This document shows, piece by piece, positions 40,893 to 50,158 of a stretch of DNA of 53,057 bases. Made by a program: the position numbers and the translations under genes. Origin of the DNA: an archaeon (GTDB lineage Archaea > Aenigmatarchaeota > Aenigmatarchaeia > QMZP01 > JAFGSV01); assembly GCA_028279705.1 (NCBI GenBank), contig JANQNF010000086.1, positions 1-53,057 of the forward strand. The letters are read 5' to 3'. A model generated the notes under the pieces. That model saw only the letters and a list, made by a program, of their open reading frames with translations. It was not told the origin of the DNA and searched no databases. Every line of letters begins with the position of its first letter. The stretch's first letter is position 1.

Positions 40893-41792
40893 TCACATAT
40901 GATGTCCATCGACGAAATAAAGTCGCATGAGATCATTCTTCCCAATCTTTTTATTTATCCTTTTAATCATGTCTTCCGCTTTAGCACCATGTTCGATAAT
41001 ATCTTTGAAAACGCCGTCTGTGAAGTCCTTACTCAGATATTTTTTGGATTCCGCAAACAGTGCATTCTGGAGTAGTTCTGACTCTTCAACTCCAAGATCT
41101 TTTATAGAATTTCCGCTTTCTTTCCATTTAACTTGTGTTCTGCCGCCCACACCAACATTTCCCCAAGCGTTCCTAGCAGCCAGCATCATTATACGGCAAC
41201 CTTCATAGGTTTTTATTGATTCTCTCTCTTTTGGTGTCAGTGATTGCAAATAATCGCTAATAACGATATCTGACCTGTCTATACCTGACCCCATTGATAC
41301 ATATTTTTCAAATGGTATGACCTCCCCATTTGCTGGTATTATATATATTGGAGATTCGGAATCCGTGTGATCTCCACCTATAATAAATTCCGCGTAGCTT
41401 CCACGCCTCATATCACGTTCAATCTCGTTCAAACTTTCTTTTATTTTATCTAAATTTGGATTAGTTAGAGATTCCGCATTAATCACATCATCGAAATCTA
41501 CGCCGTACTTATTCTTGAATATCCTTTTTTTATCTCCGATCTTCAAGTTACATACAACTTCAGAGATATATTCCGCCTTTTCTTCCAGTGTTTTGTTACC
41601 GGTATCTTTGCACAAAGCATTGTAAACGCTGTTTGTGAAAGTTAAATCCCCGGCATTTCCGTAGATGTGTTCTCCATAATTCTTGAGCTTCTGTGTGATG
41701 TTGGATGTTCTCACATGCCCACTTGTGCGTTGTTCGTCGCCTACAAACATCACTGTTCCGGGTCTAATCTCCATACCGATTACAACTGTCAT
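40893..41792 (-). CDS. Orphan proteasome-like Ntn hydrolase
   Basis: The 299-residue protein begins MTVVIGMEIRPGTVMFVGDE, the beta-subunit pattern with a Thr nucleophile exposed by Met removal. GDEQRTSG supplies the Asp near position 17-18 and ITQKL the Lys near 33-34 of proteasome/HslV enzymes; YGNAGDLTF aligns with the AGxxxD loop. It is about 90 residues longer than HslV or proteasome beta and lacks an adjacent ATPase. Function unknown; a stand-alone self-compartmenting peptidase is possible. Confidence 0.75.
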   Translation of the reverse strand: MTVVIGMEIRPGTVMFVGDEQRTSGHVRTSNITQKLKNYGEHIYGNAGDLTFTNSVYNALCKDTGNKTLEEKAEYISEVVCNLKIGDKKRIFKNKYGVDFDDVINAESLTNPNLDKIKESLNEIERDMRRGSYAEFIIGGDHTDSESPIYIIPANGEVIPFEKYVSMGSGIDRSDIVISDYLQSLTPKERESIKTYEGCRIMMLAARNAWGNVGVGGRTQVKWKESGNSIKDLGVEESELLQNALFAESKKYLSKDFTDGVFKDIIEHGAKAEDMIKRINKKIGKNDLMRLYFVDGHHM

Positions 41793-41914
41793 ATACTACT
41801 AAGAGATAGTAATCTTTTTAAATGTAGTGGCAAGTGCTAATTTTCTTAAAAACAAAATTGTGCAAATTACGACTCGTGTTTCAACTGTTAAAATAGATAT
41901 CAAGCGGCTCTTGA

Positions 41915-41987
41915 AGCCCCAGACGAGACTTGAACTCGTGACCTCAGCGTTACCAACGCTGCGCTCTACCAACTGAGCTACTGGGGC
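41915..41987 (-). tRNA. tRNA-Thr(GGU)
   Basis: Acceptor GCCCCAG/CTGGGGC, D arm GCTC...GAGC, anticodon stem CAGCG/CGCTG with loop TTGGTAA (GGU), T stem ACGAG/CTCGT, loop TTCAAGT, discriminator T. There is no intron. Degenerate copies of its 3' end occur at 39536 and 40705. Confidence 0.96.
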
Positions 41988-42086
41988 GTGTTAAGATATT
42001 CTGGCTGCCAAATTATAAATTGTTTACGAATAATCGCCTGATGTAAATATTAAAAAGGATGCGCATTATATTTATTTGCTAGACAT

Positions 42087-42203
42087 GGGCCCGTAGCTTA
42101 GCCTGGTTAGAGCGCCACGCTGATATTCCTTTCGGGTCAGAAAAAGCGTTAACCGAAAGGATGAGATACGTGGAGGCCCTGAGTTCAAATCTCAGCGGGC
42201 CCA
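42087..42203 (+). tRNA. tRNA-Ile(GAU) with intron at 37/38
   Basis: Acceptor GGGCCCG/CGGGCCC, anticodon stem CCACG/CGTGG, loop CTGATA then A after splicing (GAU), T stem CTGAG/CTCAG, discriminator A. A 42-nt intron after A37 has a perfect CCTTTCGG/CCGAAAGG stem, the canonical archaeal position. Confidence 0.92.
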
Positions 42204-42210
42204 TTCATAT

Positions 42211-42285
42211 GCCCCCGTAGTCTAGCCCGGTCAAGGATACCGGCCTCTCGAGCCGGGGACCCGGGTTCAAATCCCGGCGGGGGCA
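42211..42285 (+). tRNA. tRNA-Glu(CUC)
   Basis: Acceptor GCCCCCG/CGGGGGC, anticodon stem CCGGC/GCCGG with loop CTCTCGA (CUC), T stem CCGGG/CCCGG, discriminator A. It is intron-free and lies 7 bases after tRNA-Ile, so the two are probably cotranscribed. Confidence 0.96.
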
Positions 42286-42328
42286 TAGTTTCTTTTTTCA
42301 CGGTCCCATGTACAGATTAAACACGATT

Positions 42329-42340
42329 ATGTTTAAACAT
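42329..42340. promoter_or_regulatory. ATGTTTAAACAT palindrome, copy 3
   Basis: The palindrome is centred about 50 bp upstream of the TATA-like box (TATTTAAG, 42381-42388) of the amino-acid-binding lipoprotein gene. This spacing is similar to copy 1 relative to the S-layer TATA box. Confidence 0.45.
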
Positions 42341-42407
42341 TCGGACAAAACACTAATAAGACGGTAATGTGAATAATTACATATTTAAGAACGAGCTAGT
42401 GTTTGTA

Positions 42408-43223
42408 ATGACTGTAATGTCACATAACAGCATCAGGACAGTTTTCCTTTGCATATTTTCAGTTAGCCTGCTCCTTTCATCAGGCTGCGTCCAGACGCAG
42501 ACGGACGTGCCTTTAGGAACCGATGAGATGACGGACAGGTCGCTTTTTGAAGTTCAGGAAAGCGGTAAGCTGGTCGTAGGTACGAATTTACCATACCCGC
42601 CAATAATTTCTTACGACGATTCCGGGGAAATTGTCGGTTTTGACGTCGACCTTATCAAAGAGATTGCAAAGGACATGAACCTTGATGTTGAAATAATCAA
42701 CTTCCCGTGGGAAGGTATCTTCGATAGGCTCGACACGGGGGAAATTGACGTCATCATCAATGCAATCACTATAACGCCTGAAAGGTCTGAAAAATACCTT
42801 TTCAGTGCACCATACCTCAATGCAGGCCAGACCATAGTGACAAGAACTGAAATCGCGGATATAGAGAATCCCGATGATCTCCGGGGAAGGAACGTGAGCG
42901 TTCTTGAAGATACGACAAGCGAAGATGCTGCACTTGAGTATAATGACAGGGAATTTGTCTTCGGGTACGCAGACCATGCTCTTGCAACACAGAGCCTTCT
43001 GAACGGAGAAACAGAGGCCATGATCGTCGATCTTGTGGTGGGGGTCAATACCGCAAATGACAACCCCTCACTGAAGTTAATAGAGGGGAGCCTTACAGAA
43101 GAATACTACGGCATCGTCGCAAAGAAAGGAAACGACGCACTCATGGACGAGATAAACGACGTCCTGCGCCACATTAAAACGGACGGCAGGCACACTGAAA
43201 TGATGAAAAAGTGGCTGACCTGA
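42408..43223 (+). CDS. Amino-acid ABC transporter substrate-binding lipoprotein
   Basis: From ATG 42408 the TATA-like box lies about 25 bp upstream, implying a leaderless transcript. The lipobox is LLLSSGC; the mature part has KLVVGTNLPYPPI, GFDVDLIKEIAKDM, FDRLDTGEIDVIINAITITP and LRGRNVSVLEDTTSEDAALE, the family 3 solute-binding pattern for amino acids. No permease or ATPase gene is adjacent. Confidence 0.93.
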   Translation: MTVMSHNSIRTVFLCIFSVSLLLSSGCVQTQTDVPLGTDEMTDRSLFEVQESGKLVVGTNLPYPPIISYDDSGEIVGFDVDLIKEIAKDMNLDVEIINFPWEGIFDRLDTGEIDVIINAITITPERSEKYLFSAPYLNAGQTIVTRTEIADIENPDDLRGRNVSVLEDTTSEDAALEYNDREFVFGYADHALATQSLLNGETEAMIVDLVVGVNTANDNPSLKLIEGSLTEEYYGIVAKKGNDALMDEINDVLRHIKTDGRHTEMMKKWLT

Positions 43224-43270
43224 AAAACGGGACGATAGACGCGTTTGTGATAGATTACATAGCGACGTGA
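43211..43270 (+). pseudogene. Short remnant of a second solute-binding protein
   Basis: Just after the lipoprotein stop, in another frame, VADLKNGTIDAFVIDYIAT precedes a stop. It resembles the L-x-NG-x-x-DA-x-x-x-D segment of family 3 binding proteins (here SLLNGETEAMIVDLVVG), so it may be the residue of a tandem paralogue. It is short and could be chance. Confidence 0.4.
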
Positions 43271-43335
43271 CTTTAACGAAAGTGCTCCTACTCAACAATT
43301 TAAATCCGGGGGGTAACTCTTTATGTTGTGTTATT

Positions 43336-46029
43336 ATGCCAAAACTGACTCCGGTACTGTATCTTGTATTATTTGCACTTTTCGTGACATCGTCCACGAT
43401 CTTCGGACTGCTCGGTGACTGGTTCTGGTTCACGTCGATGGGCTTTGATTCAGTATTCATAACGATAGTGACAACATCTGCGGTACTTGGACTTGCGTCA
43501 TTCCTAGTGTTCTTCATCTTTTCGACCACCAACATGGCGCTTGCGAGAAGGGCTGCACTTGGAAAGAAGAAGCACGGAAAGGGAGAGGCGAGGATAATGG
43601 ACATGATAGCGGCGCTTTTATCTCTCATCGTGGCGCTCTCGATTGCAGGAAGCTGGGAGGTTTTTCTGAAGTACAACAATTACACACCCTTTGGAATCAA
43701 CGACCCCGTATTCGGAATGGATGTTGGTTTCTACACGTTCATCCTCCCGTTCTACTCGGTCGTCTTAGGGTTCCTTCTTTCGATGTTTTCGATGACAGCC
43801 ATACTTTCCGCCACGACTTATGCTATACACTCCAGCGGTTTCAGTTTCAAGGCAGACGAGCCACGGCAAAATGACATGATATCACAGCAGTTTGGCGCAT
43901 CGATGACAGTGACGTGGCCAAGTTCATGGAAGGCGTTCATGCCGCAAATAAGCGCGCTATTGCTCATGGTTTTTGCCACGATATCAGCAAGCATATGGTT
44001 TGCTAGGTATGGAATACTGCTTTCGCACGGCGGCGCAGTATTCGGCGCCGGTTATACGGATGTGATGATCAACCTTCCGGTCATGACAGCACTTTCTGTG
44101 ATAACGCTTGTAATAGGTCTTCTCTTCATGGCGAACATAAAACTGAAGAAGCCCAGGCTCATACTCTACGGAATAGGAGCACTGATAGCAATATCATTTG
44201 CAGGTTTCCTCGTGGCGGGGATCGTCCAGGGTCTCATCGTGGAACCAGACGAATTCAATCTCGAAAGGGCGTACCTTGAAAGGAACATCGAAGGAACGCT
44301 GAAGGCATACGGACTCGACAGTGCACAGGAAGACGAGTTCCCCGTGTCATACGACCTCGATGCAGCTGACATAGAGGAAAACAACGGGACCGTGAGCAAC
44401 GTCCGGCTTTGGGACTGGAGGCCGCTGAAGCAGACATACAACCAGCTCCAGCTGTTCAGAACATATTATGACTTCAATGACGTTGACGTCGACAGGTACG
44501 AAATAGACGGCAAATACAAGCAGGTTCTCGTTTCCGCAAGGGAGATGAACACAGGAGAACTGTCAGCCCAGGCACAGACGTGGGTGAACACTCACCTTGT
44601 CTACACCCACGGGTACGGTGTCGTGATGAATCCCGTAGATGAAGTCTCGGAACAGGGACTTCCGCAGTTCTACCTCCAGGACATACCACCTACATCCGAC
44701 TACATGCAACTTGACGAGATGAGGATATACTTCGGCGAAAAGACCAATGATTACGTGATAACAGGAACGAGCACGAATGAATTCGATTACCCGTCCGGGG
44801 ATGAAAACATATACACTACATACTCTGGAAACGCCGGGGTGCCGCTTGACGGCATCCTGAAGAAGGTGATTTACGCGTTCAAGTTCTCATCACCAGAGAT
44901 ACTCGTTTCCGGATCGCTCACTGAGGACAGCAAGCTTCTCATGAACAGGAACATAGGGGAGCGGGTATCAGCAATAGCACCATTCCTCGTTTACGACTAC
45001 GACCCGTATATAGTCGTATCCGAAGGGAAGCTTTACTGGATAATGGACGCTTACACCATAACGAACACTTACCCTTACTCAGAACCAGTATACCTGAACT
45101 GGAATGAGGTGAATTACATACGGAACTCCGTAAAGGTCGTGATAGACGCATACGAAGGTGACGTCAGCTACTACATCGTGGATGACGTGGACCCGATCAT
45201 AAAGACTTATGACAAGATGTTCCCCGGACTTTTCAAGGGCTTTGGCGAAATGCCAGGCGACCTCAAGGACCACCTGAGATACCCAGAACTCATGTTCAGG
45301 ACACAGGCGGAGATATACTCAACGTACCACATGAAGGATCCCATGGTGTTTTATAACAGGGAAGACGTGTGGGTCGTGCCCGACGAGGTGTACAGGGGAT
45401 CGCGGCAGGAAATGCAGCCGTACTACATTATAATGAAGCTTCCCGGCGAAGAAAAAGAAGAATTCATACTGATGATACCGTTCACACCAAAGGGCAAAGA
45501 GAACATGATAGGATGGATGGCGGCAAGGTCCGACAAGCCGAATTACGGAAAGGTCCTCGTGTACCAGTTCTCAAAGCAGGAGCTGACATACGGCCCCATG
45601 CAGATAGAGGCGAGAATTGACCAGGACACCGACATATCACAGCTCATAACGCTCTGGTCACAATCCGGATCATCGGTAGTCAGGGGCAACACGCTTGTAA
45701 TACCCATAGAGAATTCGATACTCTACGTGGAACCACTTTACCTCGAGGCGACAGAAAGGGGAACGCTGCCGCAGCTGCAGAGGGTGATAGTGTCATATGG
45801 TGACAAACTCACGATGCAGGATACGCTCTCGGACGCGCTTGACGTCATATTCGGTGGAAGTACCGCTGGCAAAACGGAAAAGGATGAAACGGTTCAGTTG
45901 TCAGGAACTGATACAGAGAAACTCGCAAGAATAGCAGAACTGTACGACAAGGCACAGCATTCACTCAACGCAGGCGACCTCGGAACGTACCAGGATTACA
46001 TAGACCAGATAGGCGTTCTGGTATCGTGA
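43336..46029 (+). CDS. UPF0182 family membrane protein
   Basis: From ATG 43336, 897 residues: seven or so N-terminal TM helices (GDWFWFTSMGFDSVFITIV, GMDVGFYTFILPFYSVVLG) followed by a large soluble domain with DWRPLKQTYNQLQLFRTYYD, TYSGNAGVPLDG, YDPYIVVSEGKLYWIMDAYT and WMAARSDKPNYGKVLVY. These are the UPF0182/COG1615 signatures. Function is unknown in all hosts; members are sporadic in archaea. Confidence 0.93.
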   Translation: MPKLTPVLYLVLFALFVTSSTIFGLLGDWFWFTSMGFDSVFITIVTTSAVLGLASFLVFFIFSTTNMALARRAALGKKKHGKGEARIMDMIAALLSLIVALSIAGSWEVFLKYNNYTPFGINDPVFGMDVGFYTFILPFYSVVLGFLLSMFSMTAILSATTYAIHSSGFSFKADEPRQNDMISQQFGASMTVTWPSSWKAFMPQISALLLMVFATISASIWFARYGILLSHGGAVFGAGYTDVMINLPVMTALSVITLVIGLLFMANIKLKKPRLILYGIGALIAISFAGFLVAGIVQGLIVEPDEFNLERAYLERNIEGTLKAYGLDSAQEDEFPVSYDLDAADIEENNGTVSNVRLWDWRPLKQTYNQLQLFRTYYDFNDVDVDRYEIDGKYKQVLVSAREMNTGELSAQAQTWVNTHLVYTHGYGVVMNPVDEVSEQGLPQFYLQDIPPTSDYMQLDEMRIYFGEKTNDYVITGTSTNEFDYPSGDENIYTTYSGNAGVPLDGILKKVIYAFKFSSPEILVSGSLTEDSKLLMNRNIGERVSAIAPFLVYDYDPYIVVSEGKLYWIMDAYTITNTYPYSEPVYLNWNEVNYIRNSVKVVIDAYEGDVSYYIVDDVDPIIKTYDKMFPGLFKGFGEMPGDLKDHLRYPELMFRTQAEIYSTYHMKDPMVFYNREDVWVVPDEVYRGSRQEMQPYYIIMKLPGEEKEEFILMIPFTPKGKENMIGWMAARSDKPNYGKVLVYQFSKQELTYGPMQIEARIDQDTDISQLITLWSQSGSSVVRGNTLVIPIENSILYVEPLYLEATERGTLPQLQRVIVSYGDKLTMQDTLSDALDVIFGGSTAGKTEKDETVQLSGTDTEKLARIAELYDKAQHSLNAGDLGTYQDYIDQIGVLVS

Positions 46030-46123
46030 TTTCCATTTATCCCGTCACATTCCCCCGATAAATTCGTACCAGGCCGGTCAAATATGGGGTCACTTACTTA
46101 TATCAGAAACCGACAATAGTTTT

Positions 46124-46660
46124 ATGAACTTTGTCAAGCAATTCGATCCGGGAATACCCGAGCTGCTGCTTTTTGTAACGCTGCTTGTCATATTCCCGCC
46201 AATACTCGTCTACATGGCGGTAATGCACGTGATTGACTACAAGATACTCAAGAACCGCCACATGCGCGGGAAGAAGTACGATCTCAACATATCGTGCGGT
46301 AACACGGACGGCGGTGGCATAAACGCTGACATAGTCAAGAGAAACGTGCCGAACTTCGTGCTCGTAAAAGACATATACAATCTCCCGTTCAAGGACAACC
46401 AGTTCAAGGAAACACTGTGCTCGCACACGATGGAACACGTGGAGGATCCCGACAAGTTCTATGCTGAGCTGGAAAGGGTCTCAAAAAACGTCACGCTGCT
46501 TGTACCGCCTCTTTGGGACATACTTGCGCTCTTTGACATCGGCGAGCACAAATGGCAGTTCCTTTCCTCAAAGATCGTGCACAGAAACAACCTTCCAAGA
46601 AGGGTGAAACTTCCTTACTGGGGATACCAGAAGAAGTATGGCCAGAAGATCCGGTGCTGA
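46124..46660 (+). CDS. Membrane-anchored methyltransferase-like protein
   Basis: The 178-residue protein has an N-terminal TM helix (LLLFVTLLVIFPPILVYMAV) and a short class I methyltransferase core: DLNISCGNTDGGG in place of the SAM-binding DIGCG, then DIYNLPFKDNQFKETLCSHT, MEHVEDPDKFYAELERV. The fold is shorter than a full enzyme and the glycine motif is altered, so activity is doubtful. It ends two bases before the convergent uvrB stop. Confidence 0.65.
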   Translation: MNFVKQFDPGIPELLLFVTLLVIFPPILVYMAVMHVIDYKILKNRHMRGKKYDLNISCGNTDGGGINADIVKRNVPNFVLVKDIYNLPFKDNQFKETLCSHTMEHVEDPDKFYAELERVSKNVTLLVPPLWDILALFDIGEHKWQFLSSKIVHRNNLPRRVKLPYWGYQKKYGQKIRC

Positions 46661-46661
46661 T

Positions 46662-48608
46662 TTACTGCTCGGTGACACCCATCCTTTCGCGAAGCTTTCT
46701 TACCTGCTCGCGAAGTGCTATCGCACGCTCAAAATTAAGCTTTTCTGCTTCTTCTTTCATATCAGCCTCAAGTTCTATGATTGCGTTTGGAATATCTGTT
46801 TTTGGAATATGCTTTACATCCTTTATGTCAGCAACTTTTTCCTTCACAGGCTTTATGATGGTCTTTGGAATGATACCATGCTTTTTGTTGTATTCAACCT
46901 GCATGTTCCGTCTTCTCTCTGTTTCAATAAGAGCATTTTTTATCGAGTCGGTCTGCTTGTCTGCATAAAGAACTACTTTTGATTTCGCATTCCTTGCACC
47001 ACGTCCGATTATCTGGATAAGGCTTCTTGTGTTCCTAAGGAATCCTTCCTTGTCAGCATCAAGTATTCCTATGTAGCTTACTTCAGGAAGATCAAGCCCT
47101 TCCCTTAGAAGGTTTATACCGACAAGTACATCAAATTTTCCAAGCCTAAGCTGGCGTATAAGCTCTGTACGCTCAAGTGTGTCAATCTCTGAATGCATGT
47201 ACCTTGCCTTGATGTTTTTCCCTGCAAGGTATTCAGTGAATTCCTCTGCAAGCTTCTTTGTAAGGGTTACTACTAGCGCCCTTTCACCACGCTTTATCAC
47301 AGCCACTATCTCATCCATTACATCGCTTACCTGCCCCTTTGTTGGTCTTACTTCAACAACCGGATCAACAAGACCAGTTGGTCGTATTATCTGCTCAACA
47401 ATCTGCTCGCTTTCTTCCTTTTCATAGTCTCCAGGAGTAGCAGAAACAAAAACAACCGAATTCATAAATTCCTTGAATTCTTCAAACTTCAGCGGGCGGT
47501 TGTCTGCAGCACTTGGAAGCCTGAATCCGTAATCTATCAGAGCTTTCTTTCTTGACTGGTCGCCATTGTACATGCCATGAAGCTGCGGTATTGTCTGGTG
47601 GCTCTCGTCAATGAAAATCACAAAATCCTTTGGGAAATAATCAAGAAGGCAGTATGGACGCTCCCCTGATTTTCTGCCGTCAAAATGCCTTGAATAGTTC
47701 TCTATACCCTTGCAGGATCCGATTTCCCTTATCATCTCCATGTCGTAGTTTGTCCGCTGTTTCAACCTGTGCGATTCAAGCTGCCCGAGCTTTGGAAGAG
47801 TCTCTTCAAGCTCATTTTCAATCAGGTCAAGTGCGCGGTCACGTTCACTGTCACTTATGACAAAATGTTTTGCTGGATAGACATAGAAATATTTCATCTC
47901 TTCCTTTACTTCGCCTGTAATCTTGTCCATCTCCCTTATTCTCTCAATCTCGTCGCCAAACATCTCTATTCGTATTATGTCATCGAAGTATCCTGGAATA
48001 AAGTCTATTGTGTCTCCCTTTACCCTGAAGCGTCCAGGCATGAGTTCGGTATCGTTTCTCTCAAACTGTATCCTGATCAGTTTCTTTAGTATATCTTCTC
48101 TTTTTATTTTCTGGCCACATTCAAGATTGAATCCAAGGTCCTTGAAGTTGCCAGGATTTCCAACTGAATATATTGCAGAGACTGAAGCAACCACTATGAC
48201 GTCCCGTCTTGAAAGAATAGACGCTGTTGCAGAAAGCCTCATCTGCTCAATCTTTGGATTGATATCAGCGTCCTTTTCGATGTACATGTCGCGCTGGGGG
48301 ATGTAGCTTTCAGGCTGGTAATAATCATAATAGGATACAAAGTATTCTACTCTGTTCTCGGGGAAGAGTTCTTTCAATTCATAGTAAAGCTGTGCTGCAA
48401 GTGTCTTGTTATGAGCCATAACTAGAGCTGGCCTGTTTACACCAGCTATTACATTCGCCATTGTAAAGGTCTTTCCTGAACCAGTAACACCAAGAAGTGT
48501 CTGCTTTTCCTGTTTCTTGTTAAGTCCGCCAATGAGCTTTTTTATTGCCTCAGGCTGGGAACCTTTTGGCTTCAATTCTGTAACCAGTTTGAATTTTTTA
48601 TCTATCAC
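46662..48608 (-). CDS. uvrB: UvrABC system protein B
   Basis: 648 residues with Walker A GVTGSGKTFTMANVI, the beta-hairpin YYDYYQPESYIPQRDMYIEK, helicase motif II (FIDESHQTIPQL), motif VI (QIIGRGARN) and a C-terminal UVR motif (ELEADMKEEAEKLNFERAIAL). The start is GTG 48608, overlapping the uvrC stop. It loads onto DNA with UvrA and hands the lesion to UvrC. It is the third gene of a uvrA-uvrC-uvrB operon. Confidence 0.97.
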   Translation of the reverse strand: MIDKKFKLVTELKPKGSQPEAIKKLIGGLNKKQEKQTLLGVTGSGKTFTMANVIAGVNRPALVMAHNKTLAAQLYYELKELFPENRVEYFVSYYDYYQPESYIPQRDMYIEKDADINPKIEQMRLSATASILSRRDVIVVASVSAIYSVGNPGNFKDLGFNLECGQKIKREDILKKLIRIQFERNDTELMPGRFRVKGDTIDFIPGYFDDIIRIEMFGDEIERIREMDKITGEVKEEMKYFYVYPAKHFVISDSERDRALDLIENELEETLPKLGQLESHRLKQRTNYDMEMIREIGSCKGIENYSRHFDGRKSGERPYCLLDYFPKDFVIFIDESHQTIPQLHGMYNGDQSRKKALIDYGFRLPSAADNRPLKFEEFKEFMNSVVFVSATPGDYEKEESEQIVEQIIRPTGLVDPVVEVRPTKGQVSDVMDEIVAVIKRGERALVVTLTKKLAEEFTEYLAGKNIKARYMHSEIDTLERTELIRQLRLGKFDVLVGINLLREGLDLPEVSYIGILDADKEGFLRNTRSLIQIIGRGARNAKSKVVLYADKQTDSIKNALIETERRRNMQVEYNKKHGIIPKTIIKPVKEKVADIKDVKHIPKTDIPNAIIELEADMKEEAEKLNFERAIALREQVRKLRERMGVTEQ

Positions 48609-50152
48609 GATAACGCCTCTTTTTTTCTAAGGAGTCTGTTGTATTTTACTGCAAACCTGTGGGCCTCATCTCTTATTTCTCTTACATATTGAAGAGCTTT
48701 TCCGCGCTTGTCAATGCTCTTTGGGAAGGGGAGTCCTGGAAGATAGATTTCTTCAAGCTTCTTTGCAATTGACATCACGGGAATGCTAAGTCCGAGATTA
48801 CTTAATTCTTCATATGCAGCACGAAGCTGTCCTTTCCCGCCATCAATTATTATGAGGTCAGGAAGCTTTCCATTATCAGCTTTTAGCCTTTTATAGCGCC
48901 TTTTTACAACTTCACCTATTGCAGCATAATCATCTGACTTTTCTGCAGTTCTTATCTTAAACCGTCTGTAGTTACTCTTGTTTGGCTGCCCGCTGACAAA
49001 CTGGACCATACTTCCAGCAGTAGATGTACCTGACAGGTGCGATATGTCAAAGCACTCTATCACTTCTGGGGTGTCATTTAGACCAAGGGCCTTTCCAAGT
49101 GCTTCTGCCTTGATCTCACCTCCAAAGAACCCAAGCTCGATATTGCTTCTTGTTATGTCAAGAAGGTCCCTTTTTTCTCCAATCTTAGGGACAGTATTTT
49201 TTACTCTTGTGCTTCTTTTGCGTTCAAGGAATTCTATCATAGGAGCGCTTAATGGAACAGGCGATATTATCTCCTTTGGAACAGGATTTTCTGAATAATA
49301 TCTTGACACGAATTCTTCAAAGAAACCGTCAGTCTCATCAAAAGAATACTCATTTTTCTGTGACAGTACTCCCCTGTATACGTTGAATAGTATCAGATAG
49401 ACCTTACTGTCACGGGAAATGAAGTTTATTACATCCTCATCATGGGATTTTCCCCTATCCATCGCCTGCTTTTCAGTGAGGTATTCAAGGGCACTTATCC
49501 TGTCTCTTGCTTCAAGGGCTTCTTCAAACATTTCGTTTTTGGAAAATCTTTTCATGTCAGCCTTGAGGGATTTTACAAGCTCTTTTGTCTTTCCTGTCAT
49601 CACAAGCTTTGCTGAACTTACATCATTTTCATAAGTCTCTTTTGAAATGTTTCCAATGCATGGAGCTTTGCAGATACCTATATGATAACGAAGGCATGCT
49701 TTTTTTGGAAGCCTTTTACATGTTCTGAGTTTGAATGTCTTATTCAGGAGTTTCAGCAGATGGCTTCGCTCTGCAGCTGAAGTAAATGGTCCAAAGAATT
49801 TGCCTCCACCTTCCTTTCTTCTTGCAAGGGCAAGGCGCGGGAATTCCTCATCAGTAAGCTGGATGTAAGCGTACTGTTTTGAGTCTTTAAGATCAATATT
49901 ATACCTTGGCTGATGGCGCTTTACAAGGGTATTTTCCAGGATAAGTGCTTCAACTTCATTTTTTGTCACAACAAAATCAATGTCATCTACATGCTCTACA
50001 AGTGATGCTGTCTTTGGGTCAGCCATGCTCTTATTGAAATAGCTCTTCACACGCTTTTTCAGTCTCTTTGCTTTTCCAATATACTGTATACTTTTGCCTG
50101 ACTTGAAAATATAGCATCCTGGCTTATCTGGAACAGATTTTATATCCATCAT
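48605..50152 (-). CDS. uvrC: UvrABC system protein C
   Basis: 515 residues: N-terminal GIY-YIG nuclease (PGCYIFKSGKSIQYIGKAKR), central UVR-like helices, and an RNase H-like C-terminal half (ECFDISHLSGTSTAGSMVQF, DLIIIDGGKGQLRAA). It is shorter than typical bacterial UvrC (about 600) because the C-terminal tandem HhH domain is missing, a variation seen in some lineages. It makes both incisions. Confidence 0.95.
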   Translation of the reverse strand: MMDIKSVPDKPGCYIFKSGKSIQYIGKAKRLKKRVKSYFNKSMADPKTASLVEHVDDIDFVVTKNEVEALILENTLVKRHQPRYNIDLKDSKQYAYIQLTDEEFPRLALARRKEGGGKFFGPFTSAAERSHLLKLLNKTFKLRTCKRLPKKACLRYHIGICKAPCIGNISKETYENDVSSAKLVMTGKTKELVKSLKADMKRFSKNEMFEEALEARDRISALEYLTEKQAMDRGKSHDEDVINFISRDSKVYLILFNVYRGVLSQKNEYSFDETDGFFEEFVSRYYSENPVPKEIISPVPLSAPMIEFLERKRSTRVKNTVPKIGEKRDLLDITRSNIELGFFGGEIKAEALGKALGLNDTPEVIECFDISHLSGTSTAGSMVQFVSGQPNKSNYRRFKIRTAEKSDDYAAIGEVVKRRYKRLKADNGKLPDLIIIDGGKGQLRAAYEELSNLGLSIPVMSIAKKLEEIYLPGLPFPKSIDKRGKALQYVREIRDEAHRFAVKYNRLLRKKEALS

Positions 50153-50158
50153 AATTAT

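Noticed and set aside
46662-48608. Contamination by bacterial DNA at uvrABC
   Set aside because: The operon has an archaeal TATA-type promoter and is contiguous with archaeal genes; UvrABC is known in many mesophilic archaea.
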